Notes: generated from the letters alone by a model not told the origin. A DNA stretch of 64,000 bases from Notospermus geniculatus (GCA_002633025.1 NMRB01000020.1:67381-131380), one strand, 5' to 3'. Shown: positions 1 through 11,333, counted from the first letter of the stretch. Numbers and translations are program-made.

Positions 1-3000
1 TTCCACCGCCATAGCCGCCAGTGTACACCCAGGCGACGTTATTGTAGCCAAGTGCCCAGACTATTCCAGCAGGACAAGCCTCCACGATGTGTAAATGACC
101 ACCGAGCTGATGCCAGTATCTGTAATGATACCACAAAGTAATGTCATTATTAATTGTAATACTGTATACTCTATTAATTGTAATACTGTCACATTATTAA
201 GAAGGGAATATGAAGGCATGGAGACCCTCAGATGACAACACCATGGCATCATAATGACACAATGTTTGGTAGCGAAGTGGATAACGGCGTGGTGTGGTCT
301 AGTGGTTATGAGATGGACTCCTGATCAAAGGGTCCCGGGTTCGATTCGCAGTCCTGACCAAGAAAAAAAAACATGCTCGCTTGTGACCTTAAACAAGTCA
401 CTTTGCATCACTTGCTTCACCCCACCCAGGTGTAAAAGGGGTACCTGGCTGGTAGTGATGGTCTATGTGAATGAGTCCAAGAGTGCTGAAATCGGCTGCC
501 GGGATTGTAATACTGCAATATTGGAATGAACAGACCTATAGCTGGGGTTATTTGTAATGTAAAGCGCATTGAGCAGTTCAACTGGAAATGTGCTGTATAA
601 GAACTGGCATTATCTATCATATTTATAACAACAATGAATTAATCCCCATAAATTACTTAAAATTATTTGCATACATGTAATTTGTTTAATTACTGTAACC
701 TGTCAGCACCTGCTTATCATAAATTTTCCCAAGTTCGACATAGCAGTGTTTAAATCACTATCAAAAAAGTTTACAGATTGTGTTTGTTAATGGTCAGCAG
801 AACATGAAGAACTAAACTGTGTCATTCAAATACATGTAGGCCCATAAATTCTGTTTACTCATCTACAGACAGCTTTCTATCTGTTATGTGTATTACCATT
901 TCTGAGATGCACTGGAGTGATAACATTGTGGGAACAGTGATTAACAATGGTGTCTAAATAGTATGGTAAGTTGACCCAAGCCTGGTAAGTTGACCCAAGC
1001 ATTAACACGAGTGACCATCCATGAAAACTACATGTATGGCCAGTTTTAACACCACAGCTGGTGGGCATTCAGGCCTAGGCTTATACAAACTGGACTTAGC
1101 TTACATCATTGTTAACAAGATTATTCATGCGTACTACCATTAATCAGATGTTACATTAAAATTCCTTCACACTTAGTAGATAGATGGTAGTCATTCTGTG
1201 CAGTTATTGGGCCTACGTACATGACACATAAAATATCCACAACAAAAGGATTTTACAACCTGTCACACAAATGCATGACTTCTAGTAACACAGGACACAG
1301 TTCGAACCAGGTAGGTAGAACACGTTTCTATACTACCATATTTCATAACACAACAGAGCTTGTGAATGGCAAACACAGGCCTTCTGCGGCAGCTGGTCAA
1401 CTCATAACCAACTCGTACTAGAGCCAACTCATACCCGACTCGCGTCAAATTGTATCTTGCTTTTAGTCAACTCGTTCCCAAAATGCCCACATCTGATTCC
1501 GATTTCTTATCATCATGAGTGGCAGCTAAAATACTAATCTCAAAGTTTTACATCATCCGAAATATCTGGTGTGTTCACTGTCCTGGTACAAGCCAAGGGA
1601 TTATTTTGGGACAAGGTTAGTTCCAAAGTTTCTAGACTGGCTGCCTGCCCCACTGTGGCGCTCTGCCAAAACGTACTAGCGGTCGCGGTCGCCCTCGGAG
1701 CGCCTCCAGGGCAGGGGATCAGTCGACGAAATTCCAAGATAGGACCCGAGGGAAATAATTCTTAAATACTGCGGCCCTGCTGTCATGTGAAATATACCGT
1801 AGTGTGGGCCTAAGACTTCATTTCAAAAGCATTAAAACCATTGTTGGCCTTCTTTTCCCTCAATTGGGAAGTTTGGTTACGAGTTGACCAAAGGCCAGGT
1901 ACGAGCTGACCTATAATCCCTTCTGCAATCTGTACAAATCAGTAAGTGATGACGATGGTTGTTGTAAAGAGATTTAAATATCCTTCTTTTCATTTCAGAG
2001 TGAAGAAAAAGAGAAAACACTGACTGGGATAAAAACTACCGGTAAGTCTTGACACCATGAAGAGGAAAGGGGCTGAAGTACACAAGAAGGATATTACGAA
2101 GCAGAAAAAAGATGAACTAAGGCAACTTGAGAAAAAATTCTACCGAGCATGTGAACAACTAGAAGTCCTGGATCGCAAACTGAAAGAGCTGATTCAGAGG
2201 TACAATGATGAGCGGATATGTGTGCATGGAAACGGTGTCAGATACAATAAGAAACTTCAAATCACGACAATAGAGGGTGTCCGTGATGTTTATTTTGAAT
2301 ACTGCAAGCGGACGCAAGGGAAGATGACGAAGTTATGGCATGAAATACACAGAATGGAAAATTCTACGAACGACTCCTAGGAAAATTAAGTCAGTATTGA
2401 GTCTAGTGAGAGACATTGGTTTTACAGGCAAAATGCCACGCATTGAATGCATCACAACAGTGCACTTCTGTCGAGACACACTGACATTGTTTTACGGTAG
2501 TCATATAAAATCAAAATGGTTTGATTTTCGGAGGAAAAATATACATGTATGGGTTCAATTATTTCCATGCCCATGTAGTGGGCCCATGCATGTCACAGAC
2601 TGTGAATATTTCATTCCAAAACACGGACATGTATTTAAGAGATGACTCTGCCAGAAATTTTCTGAGGCTGTCTAGGAAAACCCTTTCGGATGTCTCTGAG
2701 TGGAATCAACAAGGGCTGTCAGATTGCCTGTGCACTGAGCTGCTAAGTGTTTACTGTTAAGAAGTACATTTCAGCTATTAAAATGTGCGGGTTCACCAAG
2801 GCCATTACCACTTTCCTCCAATGCGACATCTGACGGTTTTTCCTGGACCGCCACACATTTCATTTGTAGTTCACACACAAAACTATGGATGCTCATGAAT
2901 AGTCATTTTATCAGTCCCAATGTATGATGTATGCAAGTTATTTAATTGTGATACCATACTTTTTATTTTCTACAAAACTTTCTAGTATGATTTAAAATGG

Positions 3001-6000
3001 TGTTGATTTTTATGTTCTTCCAATGTTTTAACATTGGTCACAGTGGATTAGTGTCGTAATACTAGTCTTTTTGGCACCAGAATCAAGAGAAAATCAGGCC
3101 CTGTTTATACAGAAAGCGAAATGCAGTGCTTCACAATTACCCCTTTACACAATCAGGCACGCTATGCGAACTTAAATGCACGTGCTCAACGTGATGTGTT
3201 TCTACATGTACACAACTTTTTTGATTGGTCAAATGCTGCATAACTACATGCACGCAAATGCACAGAAGGGAAGCAAACTTTTAGGCTTTGCACATCCTGT
3301 TTAAAAGGGTAAGTTGGAACCATAGAAAGTGAAAAACTTGCAAGGCTGCTGATCATTCTATATAAACAAGGCCTTAATCACAAATGAGCACTTACATTTG
3401 ATTGATCGGTGCCGTATCAATGACAGGTGTAATTCCATGAACAAACACGTCACCTCTAGCAGTGGTCGACCAGAGTGCCCTTGGTGCAGGGGCTCGCTTG
3501 ATTGATCTCATGTCACAGCAGGCAAGACTGAGGACGGTCACCTGTACGATGGAACAGACATGACGACTCAATGAAGGAGAAGCTGACTTATATCATTGTT
3601 GCATTTTCAACATTATCCCCTGCCAGATCACTGAAGTACCCAATGAGGAACCTGCGGAACTAACGTCACGACGTGGCGCTGCGAGCGATGTGCCCCGAAA
3701 TTTCTTTTTCTACCGTTATTTCCATTTATTTCTGACGTGAAAATAACCCGTTTGTGTTGGTCGCCAGAGAGTAAACCTTACATCCTTCTGTAGCAGATCA
3801 AGATTTCTTTATGGTGATCTCCTTGCTTTTTTCCTCAAAATGAGGAGATAGGTTGGCGATAAAAGCAACGGTTTTGTCTCATTATTCCTGTAGAAAATTG
3901 TACAGGTCACTTTTTCATGACGCAACAGTTTAAATGACGTCGCAACGGGCCGATCGATCGCAGAGCCACCGCGTAGCAAAGTTTTCACACGGGTATCTCA
4001 TTTGTATTGCATGAAATACAGTGCTCCGTCAAAATACAGATAGTATTAAACACTGATACAGGTAGGCCTTAACCTTAAATAGCAGAGATAACATCTCGTA
4101 CATACCCAATCTTCCAATTCCTCTTCTGTGTGTGCCAGCAGTTTGACTGGTAGCCGATTGGCTATCCTGGATGGGGTATATATTCCAAACACTGGCTTGT
4201 GCGTTGGGTCATTCACGGTCCACACAGCAACAATGTCAGACAAATTCTCTTGGATAAACTGCAACGATAGTTGAATAGATTTGAAAAGATGCGTGGAAGA
4301 AAGCTTCGATCATGAATGCTAAACAGGGTGGGCATGCAAAAATGCCTGGGTCTCCAGACAGCAGTGGAACAGGTGTACATAACATTAGTGAGCTTTCGCA
4401 AGCGCCCGGTTCGGCCATACGACAACGTTTACATGTATCTATTGTTTGGGTATACCCACACAATAGATAAACGTCGTCGTAGGGCCTAACCGGACGCTTG
4501 TGAAAGCTCACTATTGACTGATGAAACTTCCACCACTGTTAGCCCTTACTAAGTGCAGATCAGTTCTGGGATGGGCAGCAACAAAAAGAAACAGTAAAAT
4601 GCAGCTTAGAACAGAAAAGAAGTGTCGCTGACCTTCTGTTGTTTTTTGTAGCTGTAGTGAATGGTAAAGTATCCTTCTGAGTTCTCTAATCCCTGCTCCA
4701 GTTCCACTGACACTTCGGTCCACTTTGGCCGTTTTTCTTCTCTCCACCACTGCATGGTCCCTTTCTTTCTCCACGAAGTCTGCAAACAATTTATACCCCG
4801 AAGTTATAAAAGAGAATAAGACAGACAAAGTGGCTTAAATGAATCGTCCATGATAAATCACTCATTTCAGGAACGTAACATAAATATCATACCTTTTCAA
4901 CAGCCAAGTTATACTTTGGATCGTTCAACACTTCCTCTCTGTTCCGTAATTTCAACTGGTTGAGTATGTCATTTCGCCAAACAAGGTCCTCTTTGGTCAA
5001 GGATGAATTCTTTTCTGCATGAATGAAGAAAATAGGCATGTACTTTTCAAAATTCTAAAACAGATCCAGTGAAAATAGTTGACTATCAGCACAATTAGAC
5101 ACACATGTAAGGGAGTCACACTTCAAAAATCACTGGAAGTACAGAACACAGACTTACCAATTTTTGAGAACCATGGTACAGTTGCGATGGAATCCATCCT
5201 GCATCCAGCACCACTGACCCAAACCCAGGAGGTATCATCATACTCAATGTCGTAAGTAAAGTCATCATCATACTTATAGTTCGTCACAATTTCTGTCTGA
5301 ATTCCAACTTGGAAGTTTCCAACCTGCAGATTATCTGGAGTACTCTTACTCTTGATCATTTTGTATTTATGGTACCTATACTTTTCTGATTCATCCTTGA
5401 ATACGTGAGTCGGCGGCAAGATTTCTGTAAATTCCATGGGCGGGGGATTCCGAGTGAATGACACCGACCTGAAATCACCACTGATACGGAGATTATCAGC
5501 AATGAATTTCTGTCGGTCTTTTTCAGTCATGCATTGATTTGTTTGTTTTTGCATTGTTTTTATCAATGCGGTTCTCCGTTTGCTGGGTGTCAACTTTATT
5601 GCAGGTATTGTTATTGTCTCATCTTCTTCATCATCTCCCTGAGTGAAGTCAATGATTGTTTCCGACGTGTCTGAACTGAAACTTGAATCCCGTGTAAGCT
5701 TACGATGCTTCGACCGATTTGCATCTTTACCGCCTTTTGAATTCTGTGAAAGTTCCAACGTGTCACGATTTGTCAGTTTCTCCATTTTGGCTCTAAGTAC
5801 AGCGTCTACAACATCACATTCATGAGAATCTAGTACTTCAGCTGTCATTTCACTGGATGCCTTCATTGACTCATTTTTACAGGAAATAGCACCATTTTCT
5901 GAGGACACTGCTTGGAATGTCAAATTGCCTGTGACAGCATTGTCAGTATCTGAACCAAGGCCGAATTGAGCACGATGAGGGCTTGTGCCAAAAATGTGGT

Positions 6001-8846
6001 TTTTAATACCGTCCATTATGTCTATTGTTTTAATATCATTTGACGAGGAATTATCACAGCTGACTACATGATCACTGCTACAAGACTCGGCCACTCCATT
6101 ATGCTGACTCTTTAACGTGGACAGACAACTTTCTGATGTTGACCGCAGGAGTGGTGGCGGTGGGACCCCTCCCCTCTGCTCCTCAACAAAGGGCCCCTCC
6201 TCAACATTGCCATCCCAAGTCACATCTATAGCCCCCTGCTTCGATTTGTTATCCGCTTGACTTTCTGAGGAACTGGTAATCCTTGCATGGCCTGTAACTC
6301 GAGGAAGGAGAATCCGTTTCCATGTTTTCCCGCTAAGATCATCCGGGATGACACCAGTTCTGAAGTAGATGTGTCGGTTTTCGAGACCAATGGCCCACAC
6401 CTGCAAAATAAGAGATTTTCATAGTTTTGGTCAAATTTCACACAGATCTTGTCATGGTATTCTCGTAAAATTGACCTGAATCGAAAAAGAAATGACTTTG
6501 TTCAAGAGATAAAGCCAGGAGTAAGTCTCAGCTTGAAGCTTACCTGGTCGTGGTGACCAACGGAAATCATACCCATTTCTCCCACCATCTCAATCCAAGC
6601 GGTACCAGTGATAGCAGAATCATCATCTGATGTTTCACAGGGCTTGATCCCTTTCCTGAACCAAACCTGAGAGAAGAATACCATGCGTCATACTAAAACA
6701 CTTCGGGCCGTATTAAAAAAGGGTTTAAGTCTTAGAGTTAGACGCGTGTAACTTCGTCAAATGCATGGTGGAAGTGTGTGCATTTAGTGAAGTTACAGGT
6801 GTCTAAGTCTTAATCGTGCGATGATCAACCTTTTTTAACACGGCTTTTCATGATCCAATGGAACACTAAGTACAATGCAAGAATAATCTGAGTTGATATT
6901 CAAACAAATTTTGTTCCAAGAGGAAACCCAACAGCAGGCAGACAGACCTACCTTTCCTTCCCTGCTGACAGCCCAAACAACAGCTGTTCCTACACCAAGT
7001 TGTGAGAGCTTGGAACCTTCAGGGGGACTCACTTCAACCCACGATGTACCTAAAAATAATACTGATATTCAAGGGGACAAATCCTAATCTATCCATCAAA
7101 TGGTTTTACTTAGAGTATAAAAGCGAACAGCTACCTGTGGGACCAAAATCAGTTATGCAAGACTAAAAGGTAGAAAGAAAGCATACCCAGTGGAGTTTCC
7201 CAAGACGTGCCAATCCTGACAAGACCTTGTCCATCATACGTAACTGCCCACACCAAACCGGTTGGACCAATACTTATTGATGTAACTTCTTGTCCACTTT
7301 CTAATGTTGGAACATGGGCCCATTCTAAACCCTCTGGTGTATCACGGGTAATACCAAGTCTGACCAACACCTGAAGGAAAACATAACAAAGTCTACATCT
7401 TTGTACCGGTTACATTTACATGAGAGTACATATGTATAGTATTGCATCAACATGGATGCAGTCAGGAACCATAAGGAATTTTAAACAGATTTGAGAGACA
7501 CTGATACATGTACCACAACTGATTACTCACGAAATCAAAACGAATCTGAACTTCTCTATAGCCCAGCTTCATTCCAGATTTCTGTTGCCTATCAGATGGA
7601 TGATATTTCTTAGAATTACCTACCTTTCCTGTGAGTGTGACGGCCCACACACAGAGATAACCCTTGGGTTGGTTAGGGAGGTCATATCCACCCACAGCAA
7701 TATCAATGAAAGGTTCCATCATTGGATCCAAACCAAGGGCAGGGCCAGGAACCTGAAAAGGATGAGAAATATGTCCTTTAGTCAGAGGAGAGTTATCTCA
7801 GAAGTTTTTGCCTCACACACTGAACCTCCACCCTTATAGCTTCAATTTGGATCACAAATCATCCTTATCATTTAAATTGGGTAACTCAACACGAGACTCT
7901 TACCTTAGCCCATGCATCAGTGGCAATATACCTCCGATAGCGGATCCACTTTCTCCGTCTCACGAGTGAATTCCATTTCCTATACGGAGTATAATTCCCA
8001 CAGAATCTTCTTGCATAGTGCCACCCCTGTGAAAGAACACAAATTTTACCTCCATACCAATGACAGTGTCAACCTCTGAATTTTTAAGTATATCACTCCC
8101 TGTTATTTTGACATGAATTAAGTTTGGGGGGGGGGGGAGGGGAAAGAATTCCTCCCACTGTCACAATTCCCGAGTATCCAATCCTCTCAAATAAACCACT
8201 CACCCCCTTGTCTGTGATTTCTCCTTTCAGGTTTTCATCAATCATCCAATCATCTTCCCAATCCCAGGCAGAAGTAGGCAGTTCAAATTCATACTTTCCA
8301 GTACTTTTACTGCCATCTTCATTGCTGTAATGCCATCTATCTGTTGGAAGGAGACGTTTCCCAGAAAATCCACTGATTGGATTCCAGCGTTCATTTTCGT
8401 ATGTCACTTCTTGGTATCTTCAAAACAGAGAATTAGGAAAGTCTCAAACCCATCATTGCCAGTTATTTCCTTAACACCAGCTGGAAGACTATTCTTAAAC
8501 ACATTCACAAGGAAAACTTATCCCCTTATAGCAAAAAAAACATGCTCAAGTACCGTCACCAAATAGAAGCCTGGCTGGGAAGCAGTGATGTTGAAATCAG
8601 AAGTAACTGACAAGAAACCACTTAGACAGAGTAGATTTACCTGATCGGGACATCTGAGGAATAAACAAATATGTATGGCTGATGATCACTACCAATGGCC
8701 CAGGCACAGTCTGTCACAGCTGATATTTTCTTTAAACCTCTCACATGATGCCACTTTCTCTGAGTCTCCTCCCACTGATTGGAAGTGACAGACAAACGGT
8801 AAATCTTGCCATAATTTCCAACAGCCCACAGATATGAAAATGGCAT
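1..8846 (-). CDS. TECPR1: TECPR1, tectonin beta-propeller repeat protein 1 (3' truncated by window edge)
   Basis: Thirteen coding exons read right to left: 8846-8641, 8417-8204, 8026-7904, 7752-7624, 7370-7187, 7049-6952, 6666-6544, 6400-5158, 5014-4893, 4779-4633, 4258-4106, 3541-3396, 119-1. All have AG/GT borders and compatible phases, giving about 1,000 residues; vertebrate TECPR1 is about 1,165, so the last few hundred are missing. Order seen: first tectonin repeat (MPFSYLWAV), DysF-like block (SAWDWEDDW, RKWNSLVRRRKWIRYRRY), more tectonin repeats (VVWAVSREGKV, VWAIGLENRHIYF), long disordered linker, ATG5-binding-like segment (VPWFSKI), PH domain, and the start of the second propeller (GIVWALGYNNVAWVYTGGYG). 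Known of the family: TECPR1 binds ATG5-ATG12, senses exposed sphingomyelin through its N-terminal DysF domain, and promotes LC3 conjugation and autophagosome-lysosome fusion. The Trp at about residue 158 (RKWNS) aligns with human W154, which I recall as the sphingomyelin-reading residue. Confidence 0.95.
282..610 (+). mobile_element. tRNA-derived SINE, full-length-like copy, in TECPR1 intron 12
   Basis: A tRNA-like head with A box (TGGTCTAGTGG at 296-306) and B box (GGTTCGATTCGCA at about 339) is followed by an A-run at 362-370. The body then reads GTGACCTTAAACAAGTCACT and, near the end, TAAAGCGCATTGAGCAG and GCTGTATAAGAACTGGC. A second copy lies at 17398. The tail resembles the 3' ends shared by CR1/L2-clade LINEs and their SINEs. 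Confidence 0.8.
1395..1889. repeat. possible inverted-repeat element (GGTCAACTCGTAACC ends)
   Basis: GGTCAACTCATAACCAA at 1395 faces TTGGTTACGAGTTGACC ending at 1889. Additional degraded copies of the word follow (ACTCGTAC, ACGAGCTGACC). The interior, about 1640-1760, is CpG-rich compared with its surroundings. No target-site duplication was found, so the boundaries are uncertain. Confidence 0.4.
2057..2380 (+). CDS. small coiled-coil protein nested in TECPR1 intron 12, function unknown
   Basis: A 107-codon ORF runs antisense to its host gene. The start is supported by a good context (ACACCATGA) and an in-frame TGA about 57 bases upstream. A TTTCATTTCAG acceptor at about 1998 suggests a spliced 5' UTR, and a CpG-rich stretch at 1640-1760 could be its promoter. 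The protein is highly charged. Residues 15-50 have heptad-like spacing of Leu (QLEKKFYRACEQLEVLDRKL), predicting a coiled coil; the second half (YNDERICVHGNGVRYNKK, VRDVYFEYCKRTQGKM) looks globular. No signal peptide or membrane segment is visible. I do not recognise the family. It could be a real intronic gene or a domesticated or retroposed copy. The next candidate poly(A) signal (ATTAAA) is about 400 bases downstream. Confidence 0.55.
   Translation: MKRKGAEVHKKDITKQKKDELRQLEKKFYRACEQLEVLDRKLKELIQRYNDERICVHGNGVRYNKKLQITTIEGVRDVYFEYCKRTQGKMTKLWHEIHRMENSTNDS
2381..3395. other. TECPR1 intron 12 remainder, no gene seen
   Basis: AT-rich intronic sequence, possibly the 3' UTR of the nested plus-strand ORF. 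The other short ORFs have no coding character. Confidence 0.5.
3641..3990. repeat. CpG-rich repeat, copy 1
   Basis: CAATGAGGAACCTG followed by GACGTGGCGCTG, CGTTATTTCCATTTATTTC and later ACGTCGCAACG is shared in the same order with 9294-9754. It is a diverged copy without a recognisable right end. CpG density is clearly above the surrounding intron. Confidence 0.55.
4106..5014 (-). CDS. TECPR1: TECPR1 exons 9-11, ATG5-interacting region and PH domain
   Basis: Exon 5014-4893 (KNSSLTKEDLVWRNDILNQL) corresponds to the vertebrate ATG5/ATG12-interacting helix after the WF motif. Exon 4779-4633 reads TSWRKKGTMQWWREEKRPKW, and exon 4258-4106 reads FIQENLSDIVAVWTV through LLAHTEEELEDW. Together they form a PH domain with the typical C-terminal Trp. 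For exon 10 the longest ATG-started reading frame is out of register; phase joining selects the QWW frame, which matches vertebrate ALQWWCDW. Confidence 0.9.
4388..4511. mobile_element. palindromic MITE in TECPR1 intron 10, TA target site
   Basis: The left arm GTGAGCTTTCGCAAGCG is mirrored by the right arm CGCTTGTGAAAGCTCAC; arms of about 55 bp are separated by a short centre. Both ends abut TA (4386-4387 and 4512-4513), as for Tc1/mariner-type non-autonomous elements. Confidence 0.8.
5158..6400 (-). CDS. TECPR1: TECPR1 exon 8, long disordered linker
   Basis: A single 1,243-nt exon encodes the end of a tectonin repeat (VWAIGLENRHIYFRTGVIPD, SGKTWKRI) followed by about 370 low-complexity Ser/Asp/Glu-rich residues with an acidic patch (GDDEEDETITI) and a basic patch (PSKRR). 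It then returns to conserved sequence (TSWVWVSGAGC, VPWFSKI). The linker is much longer and less conserved than the flanking domains, as in vertebrates. The exon ends in phase 1 at GTAAGT. Confidence 0.9.
7904..8417 (-). CDS. TECPR1: TECPR1 exons 2-3, N-terminal DysF region
   Basis: Exon 8417-8204 encodes YENERWNPISGF through SAWDWEDDWMIDENL. Exon 8026-7904 encodes GWHYARRF, RKWNSLVRRRKW and IRYRRY. The W-x-W-x-x-W and RRRKW/RYRRY patterns are the DysF-N/DysF-C signatures. In human TECPR1 this domain reads sphingomyelin on the cytosolic face of damaged membranes. The tryptophan implicated there is present, so lipid sensing is probably conserved (inference). Confidence 0.9.
8641..8846 (-). CDS. 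TECPR1: TECPR1 coding exon 1 (start codon)
   Basis: Start chosen because MPFSYLWAV lines up with the vertebrate N-terminus (MPNSVLWAV). The exon encodes the first tectonin repeat and ends SSDVPI plus two bases of an Arg codon before GTAAAT. The next exon supplies the third base. The Kozak context is weak (no purine at -3). Confidence 0.92.
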
Positions 8847-8974
8847 TGGGAATTAGACATCTATGACGTCACACCTGCCATGCCTGCATGAGCCCTATAC
8901 CTGAAAAAATAAGTTATGCCCCCATGGATATGTTTTATTTGGGGCCTTGGCCCCATGAAAATGGGACACATGTT

Positions 8975-9078
8975 AATGACATTACCATGTGGTAATGGGT
9001 GAGTTTTACCCATTTTTTGTGTAGGCCTAGGCCTAAAATTCACCCATTAGGTACATGTACCACGTGGTAATGTCATTT
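8975..9078. repeat. inverted repeat upstream of TECPR1
   Basis: AATGACATTACCATGTGGTA on the left mirrors TACCACGTGGTAATGTCATT on the right, with GGGTGA/TCACCC inside. The right arm carries a CACGTG E-box at about 9061. It lies about 130 bp upstream of the TECPR1 start codon. Confidence 0.6.
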
Positions 9079-9293
9079 AGGCCTACACTACAGAACATGA
9101 GAGGCATAGGCCCCAGTTAGGCCAAGTACACACTGTCACTGCCACTGCAATTTATTACTCTGCTCTGTGACGTGAGCAATGGTGAGAAGAGCCTGGTCTG
9201 GTCTCTTAGTCTTATTCTGTGCCACCAGCCTGCAGACTCAACCACTTTGACCCTGCCAGCAAATACCGCAAGCGCACATGAGGCCTCTTATAC

Positions 9294-9754
9294 AATGAGG
9301 AATCGGAGGAACTAGTCCGTGACGTGGCGCTGAAGAACAACACAGTTAAAACCATGACGTCGAAAGTCAAGCCAACGTTATTTGCCATTTAATTCTGAAA
9401 CTACACGCTACTTCTAGCCCTAACCTAATTTTCATAATTTCATCATCAAGTAAAGGACTGACTATCAATATCTGACTCAATAGGCCTACAGGCCTAGGCC
9501 TATCTATCTGAATGAAAATTCAAGTGGGAACATGTTGAATTTCATCGACGAAACTGACTAGGCCGATGACAGACGTAAATGACAGACTGAAGAGCAACGT
9601 CATTGATTCTGAATGACGTATCGCACATACCGTCACGAACGATGTCGATGCGCGAGGTCAGGGACGTTTTCAACGTCGCAACGCATGCGCTTTTTTTTTG
9701 TGTTAAAACAGAGTTGTTCCCCAGCGCCTCCTTTGGGCACTCCGGTTCCTCATT
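9294..9754. repeat. CpG-rich repeat, copy 2, with short terminal inverted repeats
   Basis: The left end AATGAGGAATCGGAG is mirrored by the right end CTCCGGTTCCTCATT, and GGCGCTG/CAGCGCC occurs further in on both sides. The interior matches copy 1 (CGTTATTTGCCATTTAATTC). It is probably a non-autonomous element sitting just upstream of TECPR1 and supplying several of the TGACGT words. Confidence 0.55.
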
Positions 9755-10181
9755 AGGCTACAAGCAGCACATAGGCCTAGGCCTGCTGTTGCTTGCATGC
9801 ATGATGCATGCACGTGCATGACGTGCATGCGTGCTGAATATGCTGAAGGATGGAATGGACATGATCATGATGATGGAAGTGCAGTGGAAGGCAAAATAAA
9901 AAAGGTGAGGAAAATCACTTGACTTTTGCCATCATTATGACGGCCTAGCATTACAAATTAACAATTTATTGTAGAAATATACAGATACCAAAGAACATAC
10001 ACGTGCAGTTTTTCAAGTTAGGGCCACTCACATTCGTATGCTTCTAGGCAACCTTTTCCCTAAATTATATTTCCAACAAATGTAAGTTATTACAAAGGCA
10101 CAATAAACGTAGGCCTACATGTATTTGATGTTTTTTTTGAATTTTTGTTCCATAAAATTGGACCATGAACTGCAGCCATAA

Positions 10182-10554
10182 GGCCACATAAAAAAAATCT
10201 TTAGTTTAGCATTAGTCATACTTGTAAAAAGTGAGGAGGGAGGAGTTTTTTTTTTTAATACTGAAAAATGACTGTGATCATCGAAAGAGAGCTTGGAAGC
10301 ATTGCACCATTTATCATACAATAGACAAATCCTTAGTATAACTCGAAAAAAGGTTTTTATTCAAAAAAATACATATCTGAGTCACCCTGGAAAAGGCGTG
10401 TGTAGACAAGAAACCACACTTTTTGACAGAGAACATATAGGCCTAATGTGAGGAAAAATTGAAAAAAAAAATTTCCAAAAAAAAAAGTTTTTTGAGGCGG
10501 CAAGAAAATTCGAGGCGGGCGCTGATGCTAAACTAAAGATTTTTTTATGTGGCC
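10182..10554. mobile_element. MITE with TAA target-site duplication, upstream of IVD
   Basis: The 30-bp ends GGCCACATAAAAAAAATC.. and ..GATTTTTTTATGTGGCC are near-perfect inverted repeats flanked by TAA on both sides (10179-10181, 10555-10557). A 3-bp TWA duplication with GGCC-type ends is characteristic of PIF/Harbinger non-autonomous elements. Confidence 0.8.
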
Positions 10555-10892
10555 TAATTCACAGGTTATTTTATTTACCGGTAGGCTATTTGCACTCCTC
10601 TAAAAGCACATTTTTAATTATTCATGAATAACACGTCTCCATGAATACATTGAAATACATCCAATACCGGTTCATTGAAATACCCGTATCCCCATAATGG
10701 GGAACAGAGTATAACACACTATACACATAACTACACACTATACCACAGCTCACACATTCACCTCGCTAATACACAGCATGTACAGTGGACCAATATACAC
10801 TTCAGCCTGTACATTGTATTGTGGTCACCACCGCCTGGATTACTTCCCGGAGAATGAGTTCCCTGGGAGTGAGATTTCCCTATTGATGAGGT

Positions 10893-11333
10893 CTCGCGGC
10901 TCGAGGTACCTCCTATTCGATCTTTGGAGCAACTTTTGGTCGACTTTTTCGTTGAAAAGTCGTCCAAGTCGTCCAAAACACAGTTGGATTAGGATTAAAT
11001 TCCTTCAAATGGTGGTAAGTTAGTTTTGAATCTTTCTTCTGATGAAATTGGTATGCGTTTCATCCCAATCGGCCGTGTGGTTGTGGAGATCTCTCCACTT
11101 TTGTCGATCGTCGGGGCCTGATTTCCTGGGCAAGGTTTTGTCGGAGAGGGAAAATTGGGGGTGTTTGGGCACATTCGAGCCCCCAAATCAATGTACAGTA
11201 TCAAGATAATTNGGGCAGTCGTGCGCAAAGCAGCATCACAAAAGCTTTAGACGTTGTGGCCAGACCCTCGGTCTCGCAACCGAGGGTCTGGCTGCGCGAG
11301 ACTATCTCGCGGCTCGAGGTACCTCCTATTCGA
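10893..11333 (+). repeat. 28-bp exact direct repeat pair upstream of IVD
   Basis: The word beginning CTCGCGGCTCGAGGTACC occurs identically at 10893-10920 and 11306-11333. The sequence between is CpG-rich and contains one ambiguous base (11212). It could be duplicated promoter sequence or element ends. Confidence 0.6.
11260..11291. repeat. perfect hairpin in IVD upstream region
   Basis: CCAGACCCTCGGT, a 6-base loop, then ACCGAGGGTCTGG: a 13-bp perfect inverted repeat just before the second copy of the 28-bp direct repeat. Confidence 0.65.

Noticed and set aside
296-352. SINE heads as functional tRNA genes
   Set aside because: A and B boxes are present but the acceptor and anticodon stems do not pair well, and both continue into a SINE body.
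4511-4828. ORF DFVEKERDHAVVERRKTAK on the minus strand
   Set aside because: It overlaps TECPR1 exon 10 in the wrong frame; the phase-compatible frame (MQWWREEKRPKW) matches the PH domain.
10845-10905. TTCCCTATTGATGA shared with IVD exon 1, as a third partial exon copy
   Set aside because: Only about 14 bases match and the flanks do not; likely chance.
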